Shown here: positions 34,942 through 43,229 of the stretch, one piece after another
Numbering within the stretch: position 1 is the stretch's first letter
Layout: each line of letters opens with the position of its first letter
DNA from: Cellulomonas fengjieae
GTDB taxonomy: Bacteria; Actinomycetota; Actinomycetes; Actinomycetales; Cellulomonadaceae
NCBI RefSeq assembly: GCF_018388465.1
Contig: NZ_CP074404.1
Coordinates: 2,976,001 to 3,040,000, forward strand
DNA length: 64,000 nucleotides
Reading direction: 5' to 3'
Position numbers and translations under genes: made by a program
The notes under the pieces: model-generated
Told to the model about the DNA's origin: nothing
Databases searched by the model: none
Seen by the model: only the letters and a program-made list of their open reading frames with translations

Positions 34942-36204
34942 GTGCTCCCGACGACCCCCGACACCGCCCTCTGGGGCGGCCGGCACGCGCACGACCCGAC
35001 CGCGGTCCGCGACGACGACGGCACGTACTGGCTGTTCTCCACCGACGCGTGGGCCGACGGACCGGTGCGCGCAGGCGTGCAGGTCCGCCGCTCCAAGGAC
35101 CTGGTCACCTGGGACTTCCACGGCTGGGCGCTCGACGGCGTGCCCGCCGACGGGGCCACCTGGTCCGGCGCGGCGGGCCTGTGGGCTCCCGACGTGGTGC
35201 GGGTGGGCGACGAGTGGCGCATGTACTGGTCGGCGTCGACCTTCGGCTCGCGCACGTCGGCCATCGGCCTGGCGGTCGCCCCGCACCCGACCGGCCCCTG
35301 GGCGGACCGCGGGCTCGTGGTGACCAGCCTGCACGACGTGGACGGACCGAACGCGATCGACGCGAACGCGGTGGTGGACACCGACGGACGGCACTGGATG
35401 GTCTACGGCTCGTTCTTCCGCGGTATCTACGCGCTCGAGCTCGACCCGGCCACGGGTCTCGCCCGGGGTGAGGCCCCCGGGATCCTGCTCGCACGCCGGC
35501 CGCACAGCGTGGAGGGCGCGATCGAGGGCGCGTTCGTGGTGCCGCGCCCCGGTGGCGGCTACGCGCTCGTGGTCTCCTACGACTCCCTCTTCTCCACCTA
35601 CCACGTCCGCGTGGGGGTGTCGGAGGCGCTCACGGGCCCGTACGTGGACCGCGCGGGTCGCGCGCTGACCGACCTGGACGGCGACCCCGCACTCGTCGGC
35701 ACCCTCATGCTGGCCGGCCACGCCCTGGACGGCGGACGGCGCTGGCTGGCGCCCGGCCACGCGTCGGTGCTCACGGACGGAGACCGGCAGCTGCTGGTGC
35801 ACCACGTCCGCGACGCCGGCGACCCCACCCGGCACGAGGTGCAGGTGCGCCGGCTCCTGTGGACGGCCGACGGCTGGCCCGTGGTGTCCCCGCAGCCCTG
35901 GGCCGGGGACGCGGAGCCCGACGACGGCCCGCCCACGGACCCGGCTGCGCTGGCCGGGACGTGGGAGGTCGTCACGTTCGACCACGCCACGGCCGGTGGT
36001 GTCGCGCAGTCGCGCACCGTGCGGGTCGACGACGACCTGCTGGCCGCCACCCGGTCGCACGGCGCCGGACGGTTCTCGTGGCCGGGCCTGGAGCTCGTCG
36101 TGTTCGGGTCGGTCGACGCGGTGCGCGGCGTCCGGACGCTGTCGTTCGCCGGCCTGGACGAGGACGGGAACGCCACCCTGGGCACCCGGGTGGTCCAGCC
36201 GTGA
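34942..36204 (+). CDS. Cytoplasmic glycoside hydrolase family 43
   Basis: 420-residue GH43 enzyme without signal peptide, expected to cut imported arabino-oligosaccharides. Catalytic Asp in HAHDPTAV, the modulating Asp in AIDANAVV and acid Glu in AIEGAFVV are visible; WAPDVV is the blade motif. A C-terminal beta-rich region of about 90 residues follows (TWEVVTFDHA to the end). GTG start at 34942, 2 nt after the permease stop; overlaps the DUF624 gene (GTGA). Endo-arabinanase, arabinofuranosidase or xylosidase activity cannot be told apart here. Confidence 0.87.
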   Translation: MLPTTPDTALWGGRHAHDPTAVRDDDGTYWLFSTDAWADGPVRAGVQVRRSKDLVTWDFHGWALDGVPADGATWSGAAGLWAPDVVRVGDEWRMYWSASTFGSRTSAIGLAVAPHPTGPWADRGLVVTSLHDVDGPNAIDANAVVDTDGRHWMVYGSFFRGIYALELDPATGLARGEAPGILLARRPHSVEGAIEGAFVVPRPGGGYALVVSYDSLFSTYHVRVGVSEALTGPYVDRAGRALTDLDGDPALVGTLMLAGHALDGGRRWLAPGHASVLTDGDRQLLVHHVRDAGDPTRHEVQVRRLLWTADGWPVVSPQPWAGDAEPDDGPPTDPAALAGTWEVVTFDHATAGGVAQSRTVRVDDDLLAATRSHGAGRFSWPGLELVVFGSVDAVRGVRTLSFAGLDEDGNATLGTRVVQP

Positions 36205-36851
36205 GCGCCGCCACCCACGACGACCTCGCCGTCGGCGGCTGGGCGGGGCGCGTCATGGTCTTCCTGCGCGTGGGCACCCAGCTCGTCGCGGTGAACGTGC
36301 TCGTGGCGCTCGGCACGCTCGCGGGCGCCGTCGTGCTGGGCGCCTGGCCCGCGCTCGCGGCCGGGAGCGGCCTGCTGGCGCGGCTCACCACCGGCACGCC
36401 CTCGGAGCACCTGTGGCGCGAGTTCTGGGCCGCCTACCGGACCGGCTTTCACCGGCTGAACCTGCTCGGGGCACCGCTCACGGTCTGCTTCGTGCTGCTG
36501 GCGCTCGACGCCTCGGTGCTCGCGGCGGCGTCCGCGGGCCCCACCACGGCGGCCCTGACGGTGGGCGTGCTGGTGCTGACCGCCTATCTCGTGGTCGCGC
36601 TCGCCACGCTCCTGCCGGTCGCGCGGCGGTACGACGACGTCCCGGTGGCCCGCACGTGGCGCTTCGTCGCCGTCGCCCCGCTCCTGTCGCCGCTGACCAG
36701 CCTGGCCGTGCTCGTCGTGCTGACGGTCCTGGTGGTCACGTTCGGCTACGTGACCGTGCTGGTCCCGCTGGTCGGGGTGAGCCTGCCGCTGCTGGCCAGC
36801 GGCTGGCTCGTCGAGCAGCGGCTGACCGCGCTCGACGCCCGCGCGGCCTGA
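36201..36851 (+). CDS. DUF624 (YesL-like) membrane protein
   Basis: 216-residue membrane protein with about five helices. DUF624/YesL proteins typically close sugar-ABC/glycosidase operons; their function is not known. Visible features are an N-terminal helix near residues 30-50 (LVAVNVLVALGTLAGAVVLGAWPAL), the charged LWREFWAAYRTGFHR loop and a helix near 175-200. GTG start overlaps the GH43 stop. Convergent with lacI; a duplicated 17-bp unit spans its stop. Confidence 0.82.
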   Translation: MSAATHDDLAVGGWAGRVMVFLRVGTQLVAVNVLVALGTLAGAVVLGAWPALAAGSGLLARLTTGTPSEHLWREFWAAYRTGFHRLNLLGAPLTVCFVLLALDASVLAAASAGPTTAALTVGVLVLTAYLVVALATLLPVARRYDDVPVARTWRFVAVAPLLSPLTSLAVLVVLTVLVVTFGYVTVLVPLVGVSLPLLASGWLVEQRLTALDARAA

Positions 36852-36876
36852 CGCTCAGGGAGGCCTGACGCTCAGG
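36845..36876. repeat. 17-bp tandem duplication spanning both stop codons of a convergent pair
   Basis: GGCCTGACGCTCAGG occurs at 36845-36859 and 36862-36876. The first copy contains the DUF624 stop and the second the lacI stop. Each holds the short dyad CCTGA-CGC-TCAGG, which might help terminate both transcripts. Confidence 0.85.
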
Positions 36877-37927
36877 ACGGCGCCGCGACAGCCTGCTCCC
36901 CCAGCGTCGACTCCCGCACGACGATCTCGAAGTCGGTGACCACCTGCACGAAGGGTGCGTCGGGCTCGACCTCCTCGATGCGCGCGAGCAGCAGGTCGAC
37001 GGCGGTCGTGGCGATCTGCTCGCGGCCGGGCGCCACCGTGGTCAGCGTCGGGGACGAGTACGCGGTCTCCTCGATGTCGTCGAAGCCGATCACCGCGATC
37101 TGCCCCGGGACGTCGATCCGCCGGGCGTGCAGGACGTGCAGGGCACCGAGGGCGAGCGCGTCGTTCAGGCCGAACACCGCGTCGATCTCGACGCCCGAGT
37201 CCAGCAGCCGCTCCATCGTCTCGGCGCCGGTCGCCCGGTGCCACAACCCCGCCTCACCGACGAGCGCCGGGTCCACGGCCAGCCCGGCCTCCTCGAGCGC
37301 CTGCCGGTAGCCCTGCACGCGCAGCGCGGCGGACCCCATCGTCTCGCCCTCGTGCGCCCCGACCACGGCGATGCGGCGGCGGCCGAGGTCGAGCAGGTGC
37401 TGCGTCGCGGCACGCGCCGCCTCGACGTTGTTCATGGTCACGTGGTCGGCGGGGCCGCCGAAGATCCGCTCGCCCAGCAGCACCATCGGGAAGTCGACGT
37501 GCAGCGCCGCCGCGTCCTGCGGGCCGAGCGCCAGGGGCGAGAAGATCAGCCCGTCGGTGAGGTGCCGGCGCTGGCCCGAGAGCACCTCGAGCTCACGCTC
37601 CCGCACCGCGCCGGTCTGCTCGATGAGCACGGTGAGCCCGCGGGCCTCCGCCGCGCGGATGAGGGAGTCGGCCAGCTCCGCGAAGTAGGGCAGGGACAGC
37701 TCCGGCACGGCCAGCCCGATGATGCCCGTGCGGCCGCGGCGCAGGTTCCGCGCCGAGATGTTCACCTGGTAGCCGAGGTCCGCGATGGCGGCCTCCACCC
37801 GCTCCTTGGTGGCCGGCCGGATGTACTGGTAGCCGTTGACCACGTTGGAGACGGTCTTGATCGAGACCCCCGCTCGCGCGGCGACCTCGTGCATCGTCAC
37901 CGCCGCGCCCCGCCTGGACGTGCTCAT
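36872..37927 (-). CDS. LacI family repressor of the arabinoside cluster
   Basis: 351-residue LacI/GalR regulator. The helix-turn-helix is at about residues 11-36 (TMHEVAARAGVSIKTVSNVVNGYQYIRPAT) with a hinge helix ARNLRRG. The periplasmic-binding-like domain follows (GIIGLAVPELSLPYF, VFGLNDALALG). I chose the ATG at 37927, which has GGGAG 6 nt upstream; ATG 37933 is an alternative. A perfect operator copy at 37985-38000 implies autoregulation, and identical or near-identical boxes lie between abfA and the importer genes. Inducer is probably arabinose or an arabino-oligosaccharide. Confidence 0.92.
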   Translation of the reverse strand: MSTSRRGAAVTMHEVAARAGVSIKTVSNVVNGYQYIRPATKERVEAAIADLGYQVNISARNLRRGRTGIIGLAVPELSLPYFAELADSLIRAAEARGLTVLIEQTGAVRERELEVLSGQRRHLTDGLIFSPLALGPQDAAALHVDFPMVLLGERIFGGPADHVTMNNVEAARAATQHLLDLGRRRIAVVGAHEGETMGSAALRVQGYRQALEEAGLAVDPALVGEAGLWHRATGAETMERLLDSGVEIDAVFGLNDALALGALHVLHARRIDVPGQIAVIGFDDIEETAYSSPTLTTVAPGREQIATTAVDLLLARIEEVEPDAPFVQVVTDFEIVVRESTLGEQAVAAPS

Positions 37928-37984
37928 CGCCATCTCCCGTGTGCGCATCCACCGCCGAGGGACAGCGTCCCAGACGAGTGAAAC

Positions 37985-38000
37985 TCTACATCGTTGTAGA
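37985..38000. promoter_or_regulatory. LacI-family operator before lacI
   Basis: TCTACATCGTTGTAGA, identical over 16 bp to the box at 31520-31535. It lies 58 bp upstream of the lacI start. Suggests autoregulation and assigns this repressor to the boxes at 31421 and 31520. Confidence 0.75.
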
Positions 38001-38018
38001 AGGAATGTGCCGGAAAAC

Positions 38019-38050
38019 ACGACAGGCCCGGCGGATGCCGGGCCTGTCGT
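38019..38050 (-). terminator. Rho-independent terminator of the bS22 gene
   Basis: A 14-bp perfect stem built on CGACAGGCCCGGC and its complement, with loop ATCC on the minus strand. On that strand it is followed by GTTTTCC. It sits 32 bp after the bS22 stop and insulates it from the lacI promoter. Confidence 0.85.
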
Positions 38051-38081
38051 TGTCAGCGGGCGACCTCGCGGCCGCCGTGCC

Positions 38082-38180
38082 TCACTTCTTGTTGCGACGC
38101 TGGTGACGCGTCTTGCGCAGGAGCTTGCGGTGCTTCTTCTTGGCCATCCGCTTGCGGCGCTTCTTGATGACGGAGCCCAT
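38082..38180 (-). CDS. Small ribosomal protein bS22 (AURKAIP1/COX24 domain)
   Basis: 32-residue, extremely basic protein (20 Lys/Arg). It begins [20 protein letters not shown] and has the KKRRKRM and HRKLL(R/K) core of the actinobacterial small-subunit protein bS22, described as a ribosomal protein in mycobacteria. ATG at 38180 with GAGGA just upstream, TGA at 38082. Easily missed by gene finders because of its size. It follows the BldC-type gene, the same pair order as Rv0500A-Rv0500B in Mycobacterium tuberculosis. Confidence 0.9.
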   Translation of the reverse strand: MGSVIKKRRKRMAKKKHRKLLRKTRHQRRNKK

Positions 38181-38334
38181 GGGTCCTCACTCGCTTTCGG
38201 TGGAAGCCCGGCGACGGGCCGTTCTGGTGGTCGATCGACGCGTAGAAGATCGAGTCACATCGAGTCGCCCACGCACGAACAAAGTCCGAGACCCCACCTT
38301 ACGCGATCTTCGATGCGCTCGGCGACGCGGCGCC

Positions 38335-38562
38335 TCAGGACGTCCGGCGGTCCTGCTCGCGCGGCTCCACGGCGGGCGACGACGCCAGGTAGTGGTCGAG
38401 CGCATCCTGCGGGACCCGGAACGAGCGACCGACGCGGACACCGGGCAGCTCGCCGGAGTGCAGCAGGCGGTAGACGGTCATCTTGGAGACCCGCATGACG
38501 TCGGCGACCTCGAGGACTGTCAGGTATCGCGTGCGGCCGGGCTGGTCGCGCTGGTCGCTCAT
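38335..38562 (-). CDS. BldC/excisionase-type helix-turn-helix protein
   Basis: 75-residue MerR-like winged helix protein of the HTH_17 type: RYLTVLEVADVMRVSKMTVYRLLHSGELPGVRVGRSFRV, then VPQDALDHYL. It is a DNA-binding protein homologous to mycobacterial Rv0500A; not a phage excisionase, since no integrase or att site is near. ATG at 38562 has AGAGG just upstream. The 154-bp gap to bS22 (38181-38334) should hold the bS22 promoter; I see no other gene in it. Confidence 0.88.
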   Translation of the reverse strand: MSDQRDQPGRTRYLTVLEVADVMRVSKMTVYRLLHSGELPGVRVGRSFRVPQDALDHYLASSPAVEPREQDRRTS

Positions 38563-38706
38563 GTCCTCTTCCGTCTCCGCCCGTCGCGCGGCGGGCCCGC
38601 GCACCCACCTGGCGGGTGCGTGATCAGCGTAGTGGCGCGTGGGACGGGTGGGATAGTGGGGACTCGTGGGACGTCGCCCGTGCGGCGCAACGGGTGGCCG
38701 CACGCG

Positions 38707-39894
38707 TCAGTCGTAGTCCGGGTCCAGCCCCAGGGTCGGGAACACGGCCGCGCGGGTGGCGCGGATGCTGCGGTCCACGTCGTCGCCGGGGTCGTAGCCG
38801 GCCGACCACGGACTGAACCGTGCGTCGCGGCCGTCGGTCATCTGGTCGGGACCGAGCCGGCCGTAGCGCTCACGCACCAGCGCGCGCCACTCCTCCGGGA
38901 GCTTGCTCTCGGGGTCGACCGGATGATGGGTCGCGATCCCGATCAGGTGCGTCCACGCCCGCGGCACGACGTCGACCACCGCGTACCCGCCGCCGCCGAG
39001 CGCTACCCACCGGCCGTCGGCCACCTCGTGCGCGAGGTCGTGCAGCAGCTCCGCCGCTCGGCGCTGACCGTCGATGGTGACCCGCAGGTGCGTGAGGGGG
39101 TCCAGGCCGTGCGTGTCGCACCCGTGCTGCGTGACCAGGACGTCCGGCGCGAACGCGCGGACCACGGCGGGCACCACGGCGTCCAGGGCGCGCAACCACC
39201 CGGCGTCGCCGGTGCCCGAGGGCAGCGCGACGTTGACCGCCGTGCCGGGCGCCTCCGGCCCCCCGGTCTCGCCCGCGTGCCCGGTGCCCGGGAACAGCCC
39301 CCGCCCGGTCTCGTGCAGGGAGACCGTGAGCACCCGCGGGTCGTCCCAGAACACCGCCTGGACGCCGTCGCCGTGGTGGGCGTCGATGTCGACGTACGCG
39401 ACGCGCTGCGCCCCCGCGGCCAGCAGCGCGCGGATGGCGACGGCCGCGTCGTTGTACACGCAGAACCCGGACGCCGCGGCGGGCATCGCGTGGTGCAGGC
39501 CGCCCGTGACGTTCACCGCATGCATCGCCCGGCGCTCCCAGACCGCGAGCGCCGAGTCGACCGAGCCCTGCACCACCCGGGCGGAGGCCTCGTGCATGTC
39601 CGGGAACACCGGGTCGTCGGTGGTGCCGAGCCCGAACGCCAGGTCCGGTGTGCCGTCGACCGACGCCCGGTGCACCGCGGCGACGTACGCCGGGTCGTGC
39701 ACCGTCTGCAGGAGGTCGTCCGACGCGATCTGCGCACCGACCAGGTCCACGCCCGGCGCCGCCAGCAGGCCCAGCGAGTCGGCGAGCCGGATCGTCAGGT
39801 CCAGGCGCTCGGACGTCATGGGGTGCCCGTGGCCGAAGTCGTACGCGAGCATCTCGCGCGACCAGACCACGCGCACGGGTGCGGGCGACGTCAT
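38707..39894 (-). CDS. Histone deacetylase-like amidohydrolase (AcuC type)
   Basis: 395-residue zinc hydrolase of the arginase/deacetylase fold; bacterial AcuC removes acetyl groups from acetyl-CoA synthetase. Catalytic features are the His pair in GGLHHAMP, VYNDAAVA, the zinc ligands in YVDIDAHHGDGVQ, and GCDTHGLDPL. AcuC versus acetylpolyamine amidohydrolase cannot be settled without a GNAT/acs partner nearby. ATG at 39894 (MTSPAPVRVVW). Divergent from trkH with a 144-bp gap. Confidence 0.87.
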   Translation of the reverse strand: MTSPAPVRVVWSREMLAYDFGHGHPMTSERLDLTIRLADSLGLLAAPGVDLVGAQIASDDLLQTVHDPAYVAAVHRASVDGTPDLAFGLGTTDDPVFPDMHEASARVVQGSVDSALAVWERRAMHAVNVTGGLHHAMPAAASGFCVYNDAAVAIRALLAAGAQRVAYVDIDAHHGDGVQAVFWDDPRVLTVSLHETGRGLFPGTGHAGETGGPEAPGTAVNVALPSGTGDAGWLRALDAVVPAVVRAFAPDVLVTQHGCDTHGLDPLTHLRVTIDGQRRAAELLHDLAHEVADGRWVALGGGGYAVVDVVPRAWTHLIGIATHHPVDPESKLPEEWRALVRERYGRLGPDQMTDGRDARFSPWSAGYDPGDDVDRSIRATRAAVFPTLGLDPDYD

Positions 39895-40038
39895 GCGCTC
39901 ACCGTCGCACCCGCCGCCGCCCGTGTCGACCGAGTACGACCGCGCCCGCGCCCGCACCCGCCTGTCGAGTCGAGCCGTACCCTGCTCCGTGCCAGAGTTG
40001 GCCCGACCGGCAGGCGCCGGCCGGTTGAGGGAGGTGTG

Positions 40039-41415
40039 ATGGCGCGCGGTGGCCCCGGCGTGGCCTGGCGGGCGCGTGAGATCGTCGACCGCTCGGCGCG
40101 GCAGTCCCCTGCCCGGCTGGCCCTCGGCGTGTTCGCCCTCGTCATCGCGATCGTCACGGTGGCGCTGTCGGCACCGTGGGCCACGGCCAGCGGCGAGCGG
40201 GCGCCCTTCGTCGACGCGCTCTTCACCGCCGCCTCCGCGAGCACGGTGACCGGGCTGGTCGTCGTGCCCACCGGTGAGTACTGGTCGATGTGGGGCCTGA
40301 TCGTCATCCTCGTCGCCATCCAGATCGGCGGACTGGGCGTGATGACGCTCGCGTCGCTGCTGGGCATGGCCGTGTCCCGGCGGATCGGGCTGACGCAGCG
40401 CCTGCTCGTCTCCTCGGAGACCAAGGAGACGCGGCTCGGTGAGGTGGGCTCGCTGATCCGGACCGTCATCATCACGTCCGTCGTGCTGGAGCTGGTCATC
40501 GCGATCGTGCTCTTCCCGCGGTTCCTCATGTTCGACGAGAACCTGGGCGACGCGGCGTGGCACTCGATCTTCTACGCGATCTCGGCGTTCAACAGCGCCG
40601 GCTTCGTGCCCACCCCGTACGGCCTGGAGCCTTTCGTGTCCGACTGGTGGGTGCTGATGCCGATCATCGTCGGCGTCTTCATCGGCTCGCTCGGCTTCCC
40701 CGTCATCCTCAACGTCGCCCGGCACCTGCGCGAGCCGCGCCGGTGGAGCCTGCACTCCAAGCTCACGGTGACCACGAGCGTCGCCCTGGTCGTCGCGGGA
40801 TCGATCCTCGTCGCCGCCTTCGAGTGGACCAACCCCGGGACCTTCAAGCCCCTCGGACCGAGCGCCACCGCGCTCGCGTCGCTGTTCGCGGGGGTCATGC
40901 CGCGCTCGGGCGGCTTCTCGACGGTGGACGTCGGGGAGATGCACGAGGGCACCTGGCTGCTCATGGACGCGCTCATGTTCGTCGGCGGCGGCTCGGCGTC
41001 GACCGCGGGCGGCATCAAGGTGACCACGCTCGCCGTCATGCTGCTCGCGATCATCGCGGAGGGCCGCGGCGACAAGGACGTCGAGGCCTTCGGGCGACGC
41101 ATCCCACGCGAGGCGCTGCAGGTGGCGATCGCCGTCTCGCTCGTCTCCGCGACCCTCGTGCTCGTCTCGTCGCTGCTCCTGCTCGCCATGACCGGCCTCA
41201 CCCTGGACAAGGTGCTCTTCGAGGTCATCTCCGCGTTCGCCACCTGCGGGCTGTCCACCGGCATCACCGCCGACCTGCCCGACGGTGCCAAGTACGTGCT
41301 CACCGTGCTCATGTTCATCGGCCGGACCGGCACGATGACGCTTGCGGCCGCGCTCGCGCTGCGCAACCGTCGTCGGGTGATCCGGCTACCAGAAGAGAGG
41401 CCGATCATTGGCTGA
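40039..41415 (+). CDS. Potassium uptake membrane subunit TrkH/KtrB
   Basis: 458-residue K+ channel-like translocator with four pore repeats. Filter regions are recognisable as ASASTVTGLVV near residue 75, FNSAGF near 195, MPRSGGFSTV near 293 and ATCGLSTGIT near 410. Helices fit the M1-P-M2 pattern. ATG at 40039 with GGGAGG upstream; the much longer open frame upstream is antisense to acuC. It overlaps the regulatory subunit gene by 8 bp. Confidence 0.92.
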   Translation: MARGGPGVAWRAREIVDRSARQSPARLALGVFALVIAIVTVALSAPWATASGERAPFVDALFTAASASTVTGLVVVPTGEYWSMWGLIVILVAIQIGGLGVMTLASLLGMAVSRRIGLTQRLLVSSETKETRLGEVGSLIRTVIITSVVLELVIAIVLFPRFLMFDENLGDAAWHSIFYAISAFNSAGFVPTPYGLEPFVSDWWVLMPIIVGVFIGSLGFPVILNVARHLREPRRWSLHSKLTVTTSVALVVAGSILVAAFEWTNPGTFKPLGPSATALASLFAGVMPRSGGFSTVDVGEMHEGTWLLMDALMFVGGGSASTAGGIKVTTLAVMLLAIIAEGRGDKDVEAFGRRIPREALQVAIAVSLVSATLVLVSSLLLLAMTGLTLDKVLFEVISAFATCGLSTGITADLPDGAKYVLTVLMFIGRTGTMTLAAALALRNRRRVIRLPEERPIIG

Positions 41416-42115
41416 CAGATTCGGCGACTCCATGAAGGCGTCGCAGAACGCACCGCGCACACCCAAGAAGGACTCGGGCGTGCTCGTCATCGGGCTCGGC
41501 CGGTTCGGGTCCGCCATCGCGGCGACCCTGGACCGCCTCGGTCAGGACGTGCTGGCCGTCGAGCGCAACCCCGAGCTCGTCGCCCAGTGGGCCGGGCGGG
41601 TCGCGCTGGTCGAGGCGGACGCCGCCAACCCCGAGGCGCTCGAGCAGCTCGGGGCGCGCGAGTTCCCGGTGGCCGTCGTGGGCGTCGGGTCCTACCTCGA
41701 GGCCTCGGTCCTGATCACCGGGAACCTCGTGGACATCGGCGTCCCGCAGATCTGGGCCAAGGCCGTGAGCAACGAGCACGCGCGCATCCTGCAGCGCATC
41801 GGCGCGCACCACGTGGTGCTCCCCGAGGCCGACGCCGGCGCGCGCGTGGCCCACCTGGTGTCCGGCAAGCTCCTCGACTACATCGAGGTCGAGGACGGGT
41901 TCACCATCGTCAAGATGCGCCCGCCCAAGGAGACCCAGGGGTTCACCCTGGCGCAGTCGAAGATCCGCGAGCGGTACGGCGTCACGGTCATCGGCGTGAA
42001 GAGCCCCGGCATCGACTTCGTCTACGCCAACCCGGAGACGCGGCTGTCGCAGAACGACCTGATCATCGTCTCGGGCCACGCCGACCTGCTGGAGCGCTTC
42101 GCGGCGCGACCGTAG
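41408..42115 (+). CDS. Trk/Ktr potassium uptake regulatory subunit (RCK domain)
   Basis: 235-residue cytoplasmic KtrA/TrkA-type gating subunit. RCK-N Rossmann motif VLVIGLGRFGSAIAATL near residue 25, ATP/NAD-binding acidic VEADAANPEALEQLG, and a C-terminal RCK-C domain (about 150-230). I take the TTG at 41408 as the start because AGAGAGG lies 7 nt upstream and it overlaps trkH by 8 bp. The ATG at 41432 is the alternative. Confidence 0.9.
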   Translation: MADRFGDSMKASQNAPRTPKKDSGVLVIGLGRFGSAIAATLDRLGQDVLAVERNPELVAQWAGRVALVEADAANPEALEQLGAREFPVAVVGVGSYLEASVLITGNLVDIGVPQIWAKAVSNEHARILQRIGAHHVVLPEADAGARVAHLVSGKLLDYIEVEDGFTIVKMRPPKETQGFTLAQSKIRERYGVTVIGVKSPGIDFVYANPETRLSQNDLIIVSGHADLLERFAARP

Positions 42116-42150
42116 CGGCTCGTCCCCGTCGCTCGAGCCCGTCAGCTGCG

Positions 42151-42203
42151 GCCGAGCTCGTCAGTCCTACCTGACGAGCCCGGCCCGGACTGACGAGCTC
42201 GGC
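42151..42203. terminator. Large hairpin between convergent trkA and sugar permease genes
   Basis: A perfect 17-bp stem (GCCGAGCTCGTCAGTCC, 42151-42167, with 42187-42203) around a 19-nt loop that itself carries another TGACGAGC copy. It lies in the 94-bp gap between the stop codons. A strong bidirectional terminator candidate, without a T-run. Confidence 0.75.
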
Positions 42204-42209
42204 GGCCGC

Positions 42210-43229
42210 TCAGCGCCGACGGATCACCAGCAGGCGCTGCAGGACCACGAAGACCAGCAGCAGCACGCCGATGAAGATCCGGGTCCACCACGAGCTCAGG
42301 GTGCCCTGGAACGTGATGATCGTCTGGATCAGGCCGAGCACCAGCACGCCGAGCACCGACCCGAGCACGAAGCCGCTGCCGCCCGTCAGCAGGGTGCCGC
42401 CGATGACGACCGCCGCGATCGCGTCCAGCTCCATGCCGACGCCGGTGAGCGCGTAGCCGGAGCGCGAGAAGATCGCGAACAGCAGGCCGCCCAGCCCGGC
42501 GCAGGTGCCGCTGATGACGTAGACCAGCACCTTCGTGCGCGCCACGGGCAGGCCCATCAGCTTGGCGGACTGCTCGCCACCGCCGATCGCGTAGACGGTC
42601 CGGCCGAACCGTGTGTAGTGCAGCGTCACGAACGCGATGGCCACCACCGCCAGCGCGATGACGCCGCTCGGCGTGATCACCAGGCCGTCGTCGGTGCCCC
42701 AGCGGGTGCGCGCGAGCGCGACGATCGTCGGGTCCGTGATCGGGATGGACTCGGGCGCCACGATGTAGCACAGGCCGCGCGCCAGGAACATCGCGGCCAG
42801 GGTCGCGATGAAGGGTTGTATCTCGAACACGTGCACCATCACCCCGACCACGAGGCCGATGACGGTGCCGACGAGGATGACCAGCGGGATCGCGACCGCC
42901 GCCCCGTAGCCGTGCGAGAACATCCACGCGGCGACGCAGCCGGACAGCGCGACGACGGCACCCACGGACAGGTCGATGCCCCCGGTGAGGATCACGAACG
43001 TCATGCCGACGGCGATCACCACGAGGAACGAGTTGTTGATGAGCACGTTGGCCATCACGCGGCCGGTGAGGAAGTTCTCGTACCGGGAGCCGCCGATGGC
43101 GAGCATCGCGACCAGGACGAGCACCGTGCCGAGGACGGGCAGGTAGCGCTCGTCGATGCGGAGCCTGCGGACGCGTGAGCCGAGCGACGGCGGGGCGTCG
43201 GCGGGCCGGGTGAGCTGGTCGGTCGCCAT
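42210..43229 (-). CDS. yjfF: Sugar ABC transporter permease (YjfF-like)
   Basis: 339-residue RbsC-superfamily permease with about nine helices. Family features are GMTFVILTGGIDLSVGAVVALSG near residue 80, IQPFIATLAAMFLARGLCYI and VIGGTLLTGGSGFVLGSVLGVLVLGLI. It pairs with the YtfT-like permease: ATG at 43229 overlaps that stop. The YtfQRT-YjfF system of E. coli imports galactofuranose; co-regulation with araBDA here suggests a pentose, probably L-arabinose. Confidence 0.88.
   Translation of the reverse strand: MATDQLTRPADAPPSLGSRVRRLRIDERYLPVLGTVLVLVAMLAIGGSRYENFLTGRVMANVLINNSFLVVIAVGMTFVILTGGIDLSVGAVVALSGCVAAWMFSHGYGAAVAIPLVILVGTVIGLVVGVMVHVFEIQPFIATLAAMFLARGLCYIVAPESIPITDPTIVALARTRWGTDDGLVITPSGVIALAVVAIAFVTLHYTRFGRTVYAIGGGEQSAKLMGLPVARTKVLVYVISGTCAGLGGLLFAIFSRSGYALTGVGMELDAIAAVVIGGTLLTGGSGFVLGSVLGVLVLGLIQTIITFQGTLSSWWTRIFIGVLLLVFVVLQRLLVIRRR

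Noticed and set aside
38335..38562. Phage excisionase and associated prophage
   Set aside because: No integrase, att repeat or phage gene nearby; matches the chromosomal BldC/Rv0500A-type protein.
38113..40038. Open frame of about 640 codons in front of trkH on the plus strand
   Set aside because: It is antisense to acuC and the BldC-type gene, Arg/Gly/Pro/His-rich with no domain. The real trkH start is the ATG at 40039 with a ribosome binding site.
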